A DNA stretch of 64,000 bases from Smallanthus sonchifolius (GCA_023525975.1 CM042034.1:66275279-66339278), one strand, 5' to 3'. Shown: positions 20,429 through 32,373, numbered from the stretch's first letter. Made by a program: numbers and translations. Notes: generated by a model not told the origin, from the letters alone.

Positions 20429-23400
20429 ATGTCTGATCCCGTTGATACAAATCCGGCACTCACACAACAAATTGTTGATCGGATTGCTGCAATACTACCA
20501 GCTCTGTTTCAACATCGTGATCAAAGCTCTTCTAATAACAACAACAACAATGCTTGCAACTTCAAATACTTTAATTCGTGTTCACCACCAAAGTATTCGG
20601 GTCATGAAGGAGCCACTGGACTACTCCAATGGTTTGAGGGCATTGAGAACACCTTCCTTAATGCTGGTGTTCCCGAGGCACTCAAGGTTCAATATGGCTC
20701 AAGCGTCTTTCAAAAGCGTGCACTAACTTGGTGGAACGGCGAGAAAACTACTCGCACCGTTCTTGTTGCTATGGCTCTTCCTTGGGCTGAATTCAAGGAA
20801 CTCATGATCAATGAGTTCTGTCCTCGAAACGAAATGATGAAGATCGAGGAGGAATTTTGGACTCTCTCCCAAGATAGTGGTGACAATTCTGCTTATGTCA
20901 CTCGTTTTTATGAGCTTTGTCTATTCGTTCCTCACCTAGTCGACACCTTGGCTAGGAAGATTGAGAAATTCTGCAAGGGACTCCCAATTCAAATTAGGAG
21001 TGCTGTTCTTAGTAGTAGACCTGCTACTATCGAAGAAGCTGTTCGTCTTTCAGCCACACTTACCGACACTTATGTCGATGCGGGAATCCTTCACCGCAAA
21101 GGAGGGAAGAAACCTGCTGTGGTTGCTGCTGTGACTTCTAAACCTGAACCTACTGGTAGAAACAGGAAGAGAAAGTCCAATCATAAACAAAATTATGGGA
21201 CTGTTACACCTGCTCAACCTGTGAGCCAAGTATCACCTGCTACTACTACTACCTTCAGTCCAACCAAGAAGGCTTATTCGGGGAGTTATCCTCAATGTGA
21301 TATTTGCAAGTCTCACCATCTTCCCAATGCACCATGTTGGGTTTGCACAAAGTGCAAAAGGTTGGGACATACTCAAGATCGTTGTCGAACCCCAAGCAAC
21401 ACTCAATCTCAAGTGCAAGGCCATAACGTGATACAAAACACACCATCCTTAACTGTTAAGGCTTGTTTCCAATGTGGAGATCCAAGTCACTTCAAGGATA
21501 AGTGTCCATTACTGGCCAATGCAATAAAAGCTTCAATCTCTGCTTCCAAAGGCCGAGTCTACACCATTACTGCTAGTCAAGCTCAAGCCGACAACGATGT
21601 TGTCAATGGTACGTATCTGATCAATAATCAATATGCTACTATTTTGTTTGATTCTGGTGCGGATAAAAGTTTCGTGTCCTTTGACTTTGAACCAATGCTT
21701 GCTAAGACTAGAACCCAACTAGACAAAACTTATAATGTAGAAGTAGCTAACGGGAAATCCGTTAAAGTTGACTCAATTATTGCAAACAATCAACTACAAC
21801 TTAACGAACATACTTTCTCTATTGACTTAACTCCTATGCAACTTGGGAGTTTCGACGTGATCGTCGGCATGGATTGGTTATCCAAACATCGTGCTGAGAT
21901 CGTTTGTGCCGACAAATTCATAAAGATTCCTCTGCCGTCTGGTGAAGTACTACACGTGTATGGAGAGAAACAACCCAAAGGCTTAAAACTGATGACTATA
22001 ACAAAAGCTAAGAAGTACCTCAACAAGAATTATCCATCTTTTCTAGCTCACGTTGTGAAAGAGAAGGACAAGGGTAAACTTATGGCTGATATTCCTGTGA
22101 TTAAGGACTTTGCTGAAGTATTTCCGGAAGACCTACCGGGAATTGCCCCTACACGACAAGTCGAGTTTCGTATCGACCTTGTGCCTGGTGCAACTCCTGT
22201 GGCAAGAGCACCATATCGTCTTGCACCATCTGAAATGCAAGAACTTGCTAGTCAACTTCAAGAACTCTCTGATAAAGGATTCATACGTCCTAGTTCCTCA
22301 CCATGGGGAGCACCTGTCTTATTCGTCAAGAAGAAGGATGGATCTTTTAGGATGTGTATCGACTATCGGGAACTCAACAAATTGACTGTCAAGAATCGAT
22401 ACCCACTTCCAAGGATTGACGATTTATTTGATCAACTCCAAGGAGCTTCTATTTTCTCAAAGATCGATCTTCGTTCGGGTTGTCACCAACTACGTGTTAA
22501 GGAGGAAGACATTCCCAAAACAGCTTTTAGAACTCGCTATGGACACTACGAGTTTGTTGTCATGCCATTCGGTTTGACTAACGCACCTGCCGTGTTCATG
22601 GATTTGATGAATCGTGTTTGTCGACCTTATTTGGATAAATTCGTCATTGTCTTCATTGACGATATTCTTATCTACTCAAAATCTAAGCAAGAACATGAAG
22701 AACATCTTCGCTTAGTACTTGATCTTATTAAACAGGAACAACTTTATGCTAAATTCTCCAAATGTGAATTCTGGCTAAAGGAAGTCCAATTCCTAGGTCA
22801 TGTTATTAACGAGGCTGGGATTCATGTTGATCCTGCTAAAATTGAAGCTGTAAAGAATTGGATTGCTCCTAAAACACCAACAGAAATCCGTTCTTTTCTT
22901 GGACTAGCAGGATATTATCGACGCTTTATTTCTAACTTTTCCAAGATTGCTGTTCCTCTCACTGCCCTAACTCATAAGGGTAGGATCTTTGAATGGGGAC
23001 AAGAGCAAGAAGAAGCGTTCCAAACTCTTAAAGAAAAACTGTGCCATGCTCCAGTCCTATCTCTTCCCGATGGCAGCGACGACTTCGTTGTTTTCTGTGA
23101 TGCTTCAAAGCAAGGACTTGGATGCGTTCTCATGCAAAGGGGTAAGGTGATTGCTTATGCCTCAAGACAACTTAAGGTTCATGAAGATAACTACACCACT
23201 CACGACCTCGAACTTGGTGCGGTCGTGTTTGCTCTCAAGATTTGGAGACATTATCTCTATGGAACCAAATGTGAAATCTTTACCGATCACAAGAGTTTGC
23301 AACATATATTCAACCAAAAAGACTTAAACATGAGACAACGTCGTTGGATGGAACTGTTAAATGATTATGATTGCGAAATCAAATATCATCCAGGGAAAGC

Positions 23401-24910
23401 TAACGTGGTGGCTGATGCGTTAAGTCGGAAAGAATATCCTAACATATGTTGTGCTCTTATTCAATCGGATATCGAGACCAAAATTCTTAAAGCTCAACAA
23501 AAGGTTCTTTTCGAGGACAACATGCAAAAAGAATTGGGTTGTGGAGTTGAAAAACAATTGGAGACTCGACCCAATGGGTTACTACACTTCTTAAACCGCT
23601 TATGGGTTCCTGATCGGGATGATCTTCGTACTTTGATTTTTGACGAGTCTCACAAAACTCGTTATTCTATACACCCAGGAGCCGATAAAATGTACAAAGG
23701 CCTTCGCCAACACTATTGGTGGCCCGGCATGAAGAAAGATGTTGCCGTGTACATTTCAAAATGTCTTACTTGTTCTAAGGTCAAGATTGAACATCAACGA
23801 CCTTCGGGTTTGCTTGAACAACCCGAGATTCCAATGTGGAAATGGGAGTGTATTTCCATGGATTTTATCACCAAACTTCCAAGAACACCTCGAGGATTTG
23901 ATAGCATTTGGGTAATCGTGGACCGACTCACGAAATCAGCTCATTTTCTCGCAATTCGAGATGATTGGGGAGCTGAGAAGTTGGCTCAAGTTTATTTGGA
24001 TGAGATCGTTCGTCTACATGGCGTTCCTCTTAATATCATATCTGATCGTGATAGTCGTTTCACTTCCCGTTTTTGGGGATCTCTACAATCGTTCATGGGT
24101 ACTCAATTGAATTTGAGTACAGCTTACCATCCCCAAACTGATGGTCAAACGGAAAGAACGATTCAAACTCTTGAAGATATGTTACGTGCTTGCGTCCTTG
24201 ACTTTGGAGGCAATTGGGACAAATATCTTCCACTAGCTGAGTTTTCGTATAACAACAGCTACCATGCTAGTATCGAGATGGCACCTTTCAAGGCTTTATA
24301 TGGTCTCCATTGTCGTTCTCCTCTTGGCTGGGAGGAGATCGGTGAAGCACAAATCACTGGTCCCGCTCTAGTCCAAGACACCACTGATCGAATCATCCAA
24401 GTTCGCGACAATCTTCGTTTGGCTCGGGAGAGACAAAAGAAGAATGCTGATATTCGTAGAAGACCTCTTGAATTCCAAGTTGGTGACATGGTTCTTTTAA
24501 AGGTATCACCTTGGAAAGGCGTTGTCCGGTTTGGGAAGAAAGGGAAATTCACACCGCGATACGTTGGACCTTTCAAAATCATCAAACGTATCGGGAAAGT
24601 TGCTTACGAGTTGGAATTACCCGACAAGCTTAGCAATGTACATCCCACGTTTCATGTATCTAACCTCAAGAAGTGTCTTGCCGAGGGAAACCTCCAAGTT
24701 CCTCTTGACGAAGTTCACATTGACGAGTCGATGCACTTCGTGGAAAAGCCTATTGAAATCATGGATCGAGAGATCAAACAACTTAAAAGAAGCCGAATTC
24801 CGATTGTGAAAGTACGTTGGCAATCTAAACGAGGACCCGAGTTCACTTGGGAACGTGAAGATCAAATGAAGGCCAAGTACCCACACCTGTTCACAAACTC
24901 CACTACTTAA
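20429..24910 (+). CDS. Element E gag-pol polyprotein (1493 aa, intact)
   Basis: One uninterrupted frame from ATG at 20429 to TAA at 24908-24910. The frame is open 27 bases further upstream but without ATG. Domains, residues approximate: Gag 60-230 (TWWNGEK, FCPRNEM); a first knuckle-like Cys/His block about 290-315, then a CCHC knuckle CFQCGDPSHFKDKC about 346-359; retropepsin LFDSGADKSF about 406; RT 620-800 with FIDDIL about 742; RNase H from about 885 (DASKQGLGC, TDHKSL kept); integrase finger HPGADKMY to CLTCSK about 1080-1118; DDE in MDFITKLP, SDRDSRF and DGQTERTIQTL (about 1145, 1203, 1238); GPF about 1378; chromodomain-like tail ending FTWEREDQM and YPHLF. RT carries DLRSGCHQL where relatives have Tyr in place of Cys. 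Gag and Pol are in one frame, so no frameshift is needed to make both. Confidence 0.96.
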   Translation: MSDPVDTNPALTQQIVDRIAAILPALFQHRDQSSSNNNNNNACNFKYFNSCSPPKYSGHEGATGLLQWFEGIENTFLNAGVPEALKVQYGSSVFQKRALTWWNGEKTTRTVLVAMALPWAEFKELMINEFCPRNEMMKIEEEFWTLSQDSGDNSAYVTRFYELCLFVPHLVDTLARKIEKFCKGLPIQIRSAVLSSRPATIEEAVRLSATLTDTYVDAGILHRKGGKKPAVVAAVTSKPEPTGRNRKRKSNHKQNYGTVTPAQPVSQVSPATTTTFSPTKKAYSGSYPQCDICKSHHLPNAPCWVCTKCKRLGHTQDRCRTPSNTQSQVQGHNVIQNTPSLTVKACFQCGDPSHFKDKCPLLANAIKASISASKGRVYTITASQAQADNDVVNGTYLINNQYATILFDSGADKSFVSFDFEPMLAKTRTQLDKTYNVEVANGKSVKVDSIIANNQLQLNEHTFSIDLTPMQLGSFDVIVGMDWLSKHRAEIVCADKFIKIPLPSGEVLHVYGEKQPKGLKLMTITKAKKYLNKNYPSFLAHVVKEKDKGKLMADIPVIKDFAEVFPEDLPGIAPTRQVEFRIDLVPGATPVARAPYRLAPSEMQELASQLQELSDKGFIRPSSSPWGAPVLFVKKKDGSFRMCIDYRELNKLTVKNRYPLPRIDDLFDQLQGASIFSKIDLRSGCHQLRVKEEDIPKTAFRTRYGHYEFVVMPFGLTNAPAVFMDLMNRVCRPYLDKFVIVFIDDILIYSKSKQEHEEHLRLVLDLIKQEQLYAKFSKCEFWLKEVQFLGHVINEAGIHVDPAKIEAVKNWIAPKTPTEIRSFLGLAGYYRRFISNFSKIAVPLTALTHKGRIFEWGQEQEEAFQTLKEKLCHAPVLSLPDGSDDFVVFCDASKQGLGCVLMQRGKVIAYASRQLKVHEDNYTTHDLELGAVVFALKIWRHYLYGTKCEIFTDHKSLQHIFNQKDLNMRQRRWMELLNDYDCEIKYHPGKANVVADALSRKEYPNICCALIQSDIETKILKAQQKVLFEDNMQKELGCGVEKQLETRPNGLLHFLNRLWVPDRDDLRTLIFDESHKTRYSIHPGADKMYKGLRQHYWWPGMKKDVAVYISKCLTCSKVKIEHQRPSGLLEQPEIPMWKWECISMDFITKLPRTPRGFDSIWVIVDRLTKSAHFLAIRDDWGAEKLAQVYLDEIVRLHGVPLNIISDRDSRFTSRFWGSLQSFMGTQLNLSTAYHPQTDGQTERTIQTLEDMLRACVLDFGGNWDKYLPLAEFSYNNSYHASIEMAPFKALYGLHCRSPLGWEEIGEAQITGPALVQDTTDRIIQVRDNLRLARERQKKNADIRRRPLEFQVGDMVLLKVSPWKGVVRFGKKGKFTPRYVGPFKIIKRIGKVAYELELPDKLSNVHPTFHVSNLKKCLAEGNLQVPLDEVHIDESMHFVEKPIEIMDREIKQLKRSRIPIVKVRWQSKRGPEFTWEREDQMKAKYPHLFTNSTT

Positions 24911-24930
24911 TTTCGGGACGAAATTTCCTA

Positions 24931-24943
24931 AAGTAGGGGAGAC
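24931..24943 (+). other. Polypurine tract of element E
   Basis: AAGTAGGGGAGAC lies directly before the 3' LTR start TGTAATATC at 24944. Confidence 0.9.
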
Positions 24944-27900
24944 TGTAATATCTGTACTTTTTCCGTTTACAATTTCCGGCCAATTGGCATTTATTGTAAA
25001 CCCTAATTATCCATATTTAATAATATGTGAAAATTCTTAAATGAATTACTCAAACTATGTATTAGGGCTAATATTCATGGTATTTGAATAAAGTCCCTAA
25101 ACTATATAAAATAAATCTCATAAATTATCTAAGTGTAAAAAAAAAAAAAAAAAAAAAAATTGTACTTAATTAATTTGGAAAAAAATCTTAATTGTGCCTT
25201 ATTCAATTAAAACACAAATTATATAAATTAAAAAAATGATTTTTATAAAATTATTATGAATTTTTAAGAAATAATAAGATTTATTCCTAAATAAATCAAA
25301 TAAATAAAGTTTAATTAAATAAATATTTTTAAAATAAAGTTTTATAAAAATATGTCATTTTATATCATTTTTATAGAAATAAACAATTCTTTTATAATTT
25401 AAATGTAATTTATACATTTAAATATCAAATATATCAAATTTATTAACTAAAAACCCTATTTAACCTAACTAACTTAGTTTTTGGTTAAAACTTAACTACA
25501 AGGGCTAAACTGCCTTTCCTCAAACTTATTTTCAAGTTTAAGTTGACCGGAGTCAACTTAACAAACCTCAGGGACCAAAGTTGTATTTTTCTGTTTTAAA
25601 ACCCACCCAAAAGGGGTCGTGGGTTCGAAACAAGGGGAACCCGGTTTTGGGTTCTGAATATTCGAAAACGCGTTTTGAGATGATAAGAGCAAAGATTCGT
25701 AACTGAAATCCCATTACAACTCATAAACGAGCATGATGAATTCGTTTAATTCGAAATTTTAACTCGTAACAGTAGAAAACGGCTAAAAACTTTAAACCGT
25801 CTTAAACTGTAATCAAAACTCGTTAATTCGCGAATTTATTTGTCGAATTGAGGTTGTACAAACCTCGACGACTCCTAATGCGTCCATTTGAAACAAATCA
25901 CAACTCCTAACACTCTCTAATTCTCTCTCTCGGAATCTCAGTTCAGACGAACTGAACAACGAGTCCAGAACTTCGATCAGTTGATCATTCCAGGTAATTC
26001 AATACGTCATTAGGCTCGGAATTGAACGTATAACAAAAGCCCTATGGTTAATTGAGTTCCTATTATACGGATTCATCGAATTCGAACAAACTCAGATTAG
26101 GGTTCTTGTGTTTCAAACGGATTTGGGATTTTATTTCGAAAACGTCGTTAAAAGGAACATCTCTCCGTTTGTTTACGAGTTAGTCACTTGGCCGAGATGG
26201 CCGGGTGCGCGTATTACGAGCGAGAGGTCACGGGTTTGAGCCCGGCTAAGGCCCTCACCCGTGAACCTTTTTGGCTTAAACGAACACAAACCGGACCCAA
26301 GATCCGGGTTAAATATAACCCAAATGCACTTATAACCAGGTTAGCCACTTGGCCCAACGGTCAGGTGCACTGCCGCTGAGCCAAGTAGCCCAGGTTCGAT
26401 CCGCCTTTGTGGCCGGTTCGCCCATTTTTCAACATTTTCCTATTTTTGATTTTTATTAATTAAATCTTTAATCTTTAAAAATTCATAACTTTTTATTTAC
26501 AACTTGAAAATGTACAAATAAATAGTCCAAATTTTTGTAATAAAATTCTCTACTGTTTTATAAAATAAAAAAACAGAAAACTTTCTGAGTTTATAAAATT
26601 AATTATTTAAAAGTCTAAATTTAAAACTTGGATTATTTATTTAAAATTAGTAAATCTATTCCAAAAATTTTACAAAAATTACATAAACTTAATTTATATA
26701 TTTTTAACAAAATATTAAGTTTCTGGAACTTTTAGACATTTTTACTAATTTTCACTAATTTTGTTTTGTAATTAAATCAATGAAATTATTGATTTAATTA
26801 AACTAAAAATAAGTAAATTTTATAAAAATTTACTTATTAAAAGAAAATATTTATATAATTTATAATTTAAATTATATTTATATTCTTACTATCTTTTTGA
26901 CATATTTAGTTAATTAAACACATTTATTAACTAAATTACTAAATAAGTAATTAATTAAATAATCACTTAAAATATTTTATAAAATCTGAAATTATATTTA
27001 AATTACTAAACATAATAATTTAGTAATTTAAATACTTGCACACCTTAAACTATAACCAAATTACTTTTCAAACCTTAAACTTTCCAAAATCCTAATTTTC
27101 CAAATTCGAGAACACGAACAAACCTTAGCTTATTCCTTTAAACTAAATGACTAAACTACAACTATAATAGGTTAATTGTGACCTACTTTGGATTATATCT
27201 TTGGATCAAACTTAGCTCGGAAACTACTTACAAACCATGTGAGTTTTCATGCCCCTCTTTATACATTTTATCACTTTTGGGGTGAAACATGTTCCTATAT
27301 AATTACACTTACACTATTGACAAATCTCACAACTTGAAACAAATTCCCTTATGTTAGACTTGTTTAATTGCATTATGTGGCTTATTTGTTGATTACACTA
27401 GTTCATATTATTAACTGTTTCGACAGCCTATGAATGGAATTAGTGGTACCATGTGGGTTAGCTACCCCATGCATTTCTTTGATCTAGGATGCATGTAATG
27501 AATTCTGAAACTGAAAAACTGTTAACTATATGTTGGACAATCTGAATTGGATAAATCTTAAAAGGAAGGTTTAATTTGGACTGTGTGTATATACAATAAG
27601 ACTATAATGTATTACTTGTCTTAGCATGGAATTTGTACTTTATCTAAACTACTATATCTATATCTACCATGATTGCTCACCAACAATTCATTTTGTTGAT
27701 AACTCTTATTTTAAACATGTTTCAGGTGCACCAAGTTCAAGCAACGCTTGATTTATGTTCAACACTTAGGCTTGGACTTAGAAATTTGAAATCTGATTTT
27801 ATCTTGTTTGGAACTATGTTTTGTCTTGTTTATTTGAACTATTTGTAGCCTTTGAGGCACTTTTAATATTATTGAATAAAATTATGAAATTTTAATAGTT

Positions 27901-27975
27901 CCAAGTGCTACGAGCAATCTGGTCACAATTCGGGTCATACTCCGACGTGTTCCGCCGCCCGGTTGGGGTGTGACA
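24944..27975 (+). repeat. 3' LTR of element E (3032 bp)
   Basis: Same length and ends as the 5' LTR. Differences noticed include T/C in the TTGTG(T/C)CTTA block, ACTCG/ATTCG near 25740, one added C near 26320, one fewer A in the poly(A) run and about ten other single-base changes. Followed by the right TSD GCCAA (27976-27980). Confidence 0.96.
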
Positions 27976-28571
27976 GCCAACAATACTCATATCTCACTAG
28001 CGGTTTCATCTGCAACAGTCGTCATCTTCACTGGTCATTCTACATTCCTCCTAGCAAGAGTTTCATGTCTAACCGATCTCGTATGCTTCGTCTTAGCCAT
28101 CTAATCCTACACAAGATAGAACATTTATGTGATTATTATAGGCAACAAAATTAGAATATAAGAGTAACAATAGACTGATAAATCACGTTGATCAAGTGTA
28201 ATCGGTTATCTATGTCTCTACTTGGATCCTAAATATTTCCCATCATATTCACACTAGCTTTCTACCTCCCACATAATGGAAGCGCATGCCTCCCAAATAA
28301 AACACAGCACAAGAGACAATGCACTAACTAACACGTAGTTACACGTAATACCACTTCCATAATACACAGTTAACATAACATAGTTCCACACGAAATCAAT
28401 ATCACATAAAGTAACACTACACAAGTGAAACTCTAACAAATAAACTCGACTAAAAAAACACACATCTTGGGTCGCGGTTACTTGTGGTGGCATTCGTTTA
28501 CTTTAGTCCCATTTTCGGTTTATGTTTAGGTACAATATCCCATGATAGTCCGACAACCCAAGACTCAACTA
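27976..28571 (-). pseudogene. B3 internal fragment with N-terminal half of the family B ORF
   Basis: Resumes the family B element cut by E. The minus-strand ORF begins ATG at 28100 with MAKTKHTRSVR and continues through a TGA stop (from a CGA-type codon in B2, about 28038) to the E insertion. The first five bases are the right TSD copy (GCCAA). 28101-28571 is the non-coding stretch between LTR and ORF, matching 15060-15660; its PBS end has been replaced before the family C LTR at 28572. Confidence 0.7.
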
Positions 28572-30449
28572 TGTAAGGCCCAAATCCGGGAACCCGACAC
28601 GTTGGCATACACGTAAGCACAGTAGTAAATGACATCAAATTGTCTTAATAAATGCAGCAGAAAATCAAACAGTCAAAATGTGGCCAACGACCCAAATCTC
28701 AAACGCAAGTCAATCAAGTACTAATATCTAAATAGTTCAATCATCATAACGGAAATAAATGTTATCACCACAAACACGATAACCAAACGCCATCCAGAAG
28801 CCGCCAGCTCACAACTTCTCTTTACCTGAAATACTTGCTAAACCATCAGCTACGCTGAGTTAGTTCTATAGTAATTTATTCGGGATCTTATTTCCCCAAA
28901 ACCGTTATATAAAAGGGTTTAAGTCTCAAAAGATATTAAGTCATAAAATGGATTATAACAAAATGATTGTTTAATATCATAATGCACAATTTATTCCCGC
29001 TTGCCGAATCTGAGGATACCGGCAAACCCAATCACCCGTCTGACCCTGCCAGACACGTTAACCCGTTGACTTAAGTCAACCCGATATCAAGCTTGCATTC
29101 AATCTGCCGTCATGTCGAATAAGTACGTGACACGTTCCCATGCATCCCATGCATACGCAACAAAATTAGAATACGTATGCTTAACGCACAACGTCACCTA
29201 CATTACGGTTAACGCAAACAACCTACGCATGTATTCGAGCTCAAAACATTAAATCATTAAAAGTGGGCGATAGAAACTCACCTTTGCTATACGCAACTCG
29301 ATCACTAGAACTCGCTAACTTCTCGGGCTCGTCCTTCAACCTCGTACCTAACAATTACATAATACATGACTCGACGTTCACCCTCTCGCTCACTCACTCG
29401 TCCTAACTCGGTGTTTAAAACCCGCGCACGCACGTCGCCATGCATGGCTTGCATGCACACGTACACACTTCAACGTGCTTAACCCGTCTTCGCATTGCCA
29501 CCTTCGGCTTCCGTGGACCTCCACCGTCACCGTACCAATACTGCCGAAACATAGGGGCCTCGACTTCGGTCACCCGCAACTGTTTTCGACCCCGACGACT
29601 TGTCCCAGCCGTGAATCACCCTAGAAACGGGCTGTCACCACCTCCCCGCTCCTGTCCCTTCGTGGACAGCCCTAGAGACGGGCTGCCTTCGCCTCTCTGT
29701 GCATGCACCGCCATGGACAGCCCCTTCGAGGAACTGTTGGTCCGTCCAACTCTTAGCCGACCGCCTTGCGCGCTTCCAGGACCCCCCTCCTGCTGCTGTC
29801 GTGCCCTTACTGCGCCACCACCGTCGTATCCGGCCACCACCGAGTGGTGACATGCTCCTCGCCCCTTCCTCTCGGCTACGCGAGTCCCCCATGCTCACTC
29901 TTAGTTCTCGGTCAAGCAAAACCCGATCACTACGCAACAAGAATCAAACTAAAATGACTGTAAGGAGGGAATATATGATTATACCTTGAAATCCGGGTGA
30001 TTCGTGTGAACCGAATACCCGATCCAGCACTCCTCCTTACGAGAATCACTCTTACAAAACCCTAGAACCATTAAACATATTAAAACGATGATCCGACGAT
30101 CATATCATGCAATGGGGGATTAGAGATCGCGATATTACCTTGGATTCGTCACGAGCTACCACGGTTGGTCTTCTCTCCCTCTCCATTTTCTTCTCGACAG
30201 CCTCAAGAACACAATGGGGGTATCCCCATTGTCGTAACACCCTAATGGGTGTGGGTATTGGACCGGGCTCGGCCCTTCTTTGCGCTAACCGACTAGTACT
30301 CGGGCTCGGCCCGCCTCGACACTTGTTAAAATTCCTTCCTTAAGGTTTCGCTGTATACACTTTACACCCCGTCCAGTATCCTAACCTTGTGAACAGTTAT
30401 TTACAATCTTTACAAACTCGTTTTCTAATAAAAAAACAAGGATGTTACA
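28572..30449 (-). repeat. 3' LTR of element C1 (1878 bp)
   Basis: On the plus strand it starts TGTAAGGCCC and ends GATGTTACA (reverse complement of TGTAACATC). It matches 35310-37183. Contains a candidate leader intron (minus strand 29281 to 28826). The GC-rich 29440-29960 stretch has Pro/Arg-rich open frames on both strands with no family support; nothing else is recognisable. Confidence 0.9.
28826..29281 (-). other. Candidate leader intron in LTR C
   Basis: Minus-strand donor AG/GTGAGTTTC (29281) and acceptor TATTTCAG/GTAAAG (28826) define 456 nt. In the second LTR the donor is altered to GGTGTGT (near 36017). Confidence 0.4.
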
Positions 30450-31813
30450 AGTCTTCCCACCTTAAAGAGGTTTCGTCCTCGAAGCTTGCGTCATCTAGAA
30501 ACAAATGCGGTAATGTTCACGCATATCTGCTTCCGGCTCCCAAGTAGCTTCGGATCCCTTACGGTGCTTCCATTGCAGTTTAACAATAGGGATCACCTTC
30601 CTACATGGTCTCTTTTCCTTTCTATCCACTATATAGCCACCAGTTCCTCTACATAATTTAGCTTGTCATCCACCACAATGTCGTCTAATGGTACATGTTC
30701 CGTAGCATCTGCCAAACACTTCCGCAAATGGGACACATGAAACGTTGGGTGTATCCCTGCCAATGCATCTGGCAACTACAGTCTGTAGGCGACACTACCA
30801 ACACGTTCCTCTATCATAAATGGTCCAATATATGCCCTTCCACGGTGACACCTTAAGCATCACATAATCTCTTGCATTAAACTCTATAGCTCGCTGTCTC
30901 TTGTCGGCGTACGACTTTCGCTGATCCTGAGCGGCTTTTATCCCTGCTTCACTAGCTCGAACTTCTCGGAAGTTGCTTTCACAACGTCTAAACTCCCTAA
31001 CTCTTTTTGTTCGATCTCTCCCCAACACACCGGGGTTCTACACCTTCTCCCATAAAGCGTCTCATATGGCGGAATTCCAATAGTCGTATGATAACTATTG
31101 TTATAAAAGAACTTTGCCAATGGTAGGTGACCATCCCATGCACTTCTGAAATCAATCACACATGCACTCAACATGTCCTCCAACGTTTGTATCGTCCGCT
31201 GTGACTGTCCATCCGCCTGAGGGTGATACGCGGTGCTAATGTGCAACCTTGTTCCCATAGCTTCATTGAACCTTTTCCAAAAAGTGGACGTGACTCTCGT
31301 ATCTCGGTCGGATACGATAGAAATCAGCACTCCGTGCCTTGCAACGATCTCATTAACAAACACTTCAGATAACCTTTTCGATGAGAAAGTTTCCCTAATC
31401 GATAGAAAATGAGCGTTTTTCGTCAACTGATCCACTACTACCCAGATGGTATCATGCCCTTTAATCGTCTTAGGCAGTTTCGTAATAAAATCCATTGTAA
31501 TATGCTCCCACTTCCACTTTGGAATCTCTAAAGGTTGGATCTTTCCATAAGGCTTCTGATGTTCTGCCTTAACTTGCAAACATGTCAAACACTTGCTCAC
31601 ATACTGGATCATATCATGCTTCATTCCCGGCCACCTGTAGTTGCCTTTCATGTCCTGGTACATCTTCGTCGTTCCCGGATGTATCGAGTATCTCGACTTG
31701 TGCGCTTCGTCAAGTACATGCTCTCTAAATCCACCAAACCTTGGTATCCAGATACGGTCATCCTTGACCCACACCCATTGACTGTTCTTAGTCAATAGAT
31801 AAACGTTGTCCAA
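30447..31813 (-). pseudogene. C1 integrase and C-terminal region
   Basis: 31813-30938 encodes the integrase finger (HPGTTKMY to CLTCLQ), MDFITKLPKT, VSDRDTRVTS (Arg-Val instead of Arg-Phe) and DGQSQRTIQTL, where the catalytic Glu of DGQ-x-ER is replaced by Gln. 31028-30795 overlaps in another frame and carries RDYVMLKVSPWKG, then loses about 45 bp of the GPF/Y region kept in C2. The chromodomain-like end lies in 30447-30780 with further breaks. Its last codons cross the polypurine tract and stop on the TAA in the first bases of the LTR (30447-30449). Confidence 0.85.
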
Positions 31814-31911
31814 AAATCCTCTCTTCCTTTAGCCTTTCATCTCTCAAGGCTTCCATTTGCACATCCTTTAATAACGCCAGGAAATATGGCGTTACTACTA
31901 GTTGACACGCT

Positions 31912-32373
31912 TTAACTAATTGGCGTGTGCTCCTCTTTACGGCTTAGCGCGTCAGCAACCACATTTGCCTTTCCCGAATGGTAAAGGATCTCACAGTTGT
32001 AGTCCTTAATTAGCTCTAACCACATTCTCTGCCTCATGTTCAACTCTTTTTGCTCGAAGAAGTACTTCAAGCTCTTATGATCCGTGTAGATCGTACACTT
32101 GATTCCATACAAGTAGTGTCTCCACAACTTGAGTGCAAACACCACCGCCGCTAACTCTAAATCATGGGTAGGTTAATTCACTTCATGCGTTTTTAATTGC
32201 TTTGACGCATACACGATCACTTTTTCTCGTTGCATTAACACGCAACCTAACCCCAAATAAGACGCATCCGAATACACCACTAAGTCGTCCGTTCCTTCCG
32301 GTAACGTTAACACTGGTGCTTCAGTCAAACGCTCTTTAACTCTTGGAAGGCACCTTCTTGATCCGGTCCCCAA
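31912..32373 (-). pseudogene. C1 RNase H relics
   Basis: Two open pieces. 32373-32173 has VYSDASYLGLGCVL and YASKQLKTHEVN then a stop; 32145-31912 has FALKLWRHYLYG, YTDHKSLKYF, the tail GKANVVADALSRKE. A stop at the NYPTHD block separates them. Together they cover the RNase H domain with its catalytic Asp residues visible. Confidence 0.82.

Larger units (their letters stand above)
16772..27975 (+). mobile_element. Element E: intact, young Ty3/gypsy chromovirus (11.2 kb)
   Basis: Complete element: two 3032-bp LTRs, PBS, an uninterrupted 1493-aa gag-pol, polypurine tract and a perfect 5-bp TSD (GCCAA). By eye the LTRs differ by about 13 substitutions and two compensating 1-bp indels (about 0.4%). 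Under rates commonly used for plant LTRs that means an age on the order of 10^5 years, which is an inference. The polyprotein matches Tekay/Del-type chromoviruses. It is the only element in the window with all parts needed for autonomous transposition, and a plausible enzyme source for related defective copies. Confidence 0.96.

Noticed and set aside
29440..29990. Overlapping Pro/Arg/Ser-rich ORFs on both strands
   Set aside because: They lie in a GC-rich part of the family C LTR; the second LTR has similar open frames with shifted ends, and no domain is recognisable.
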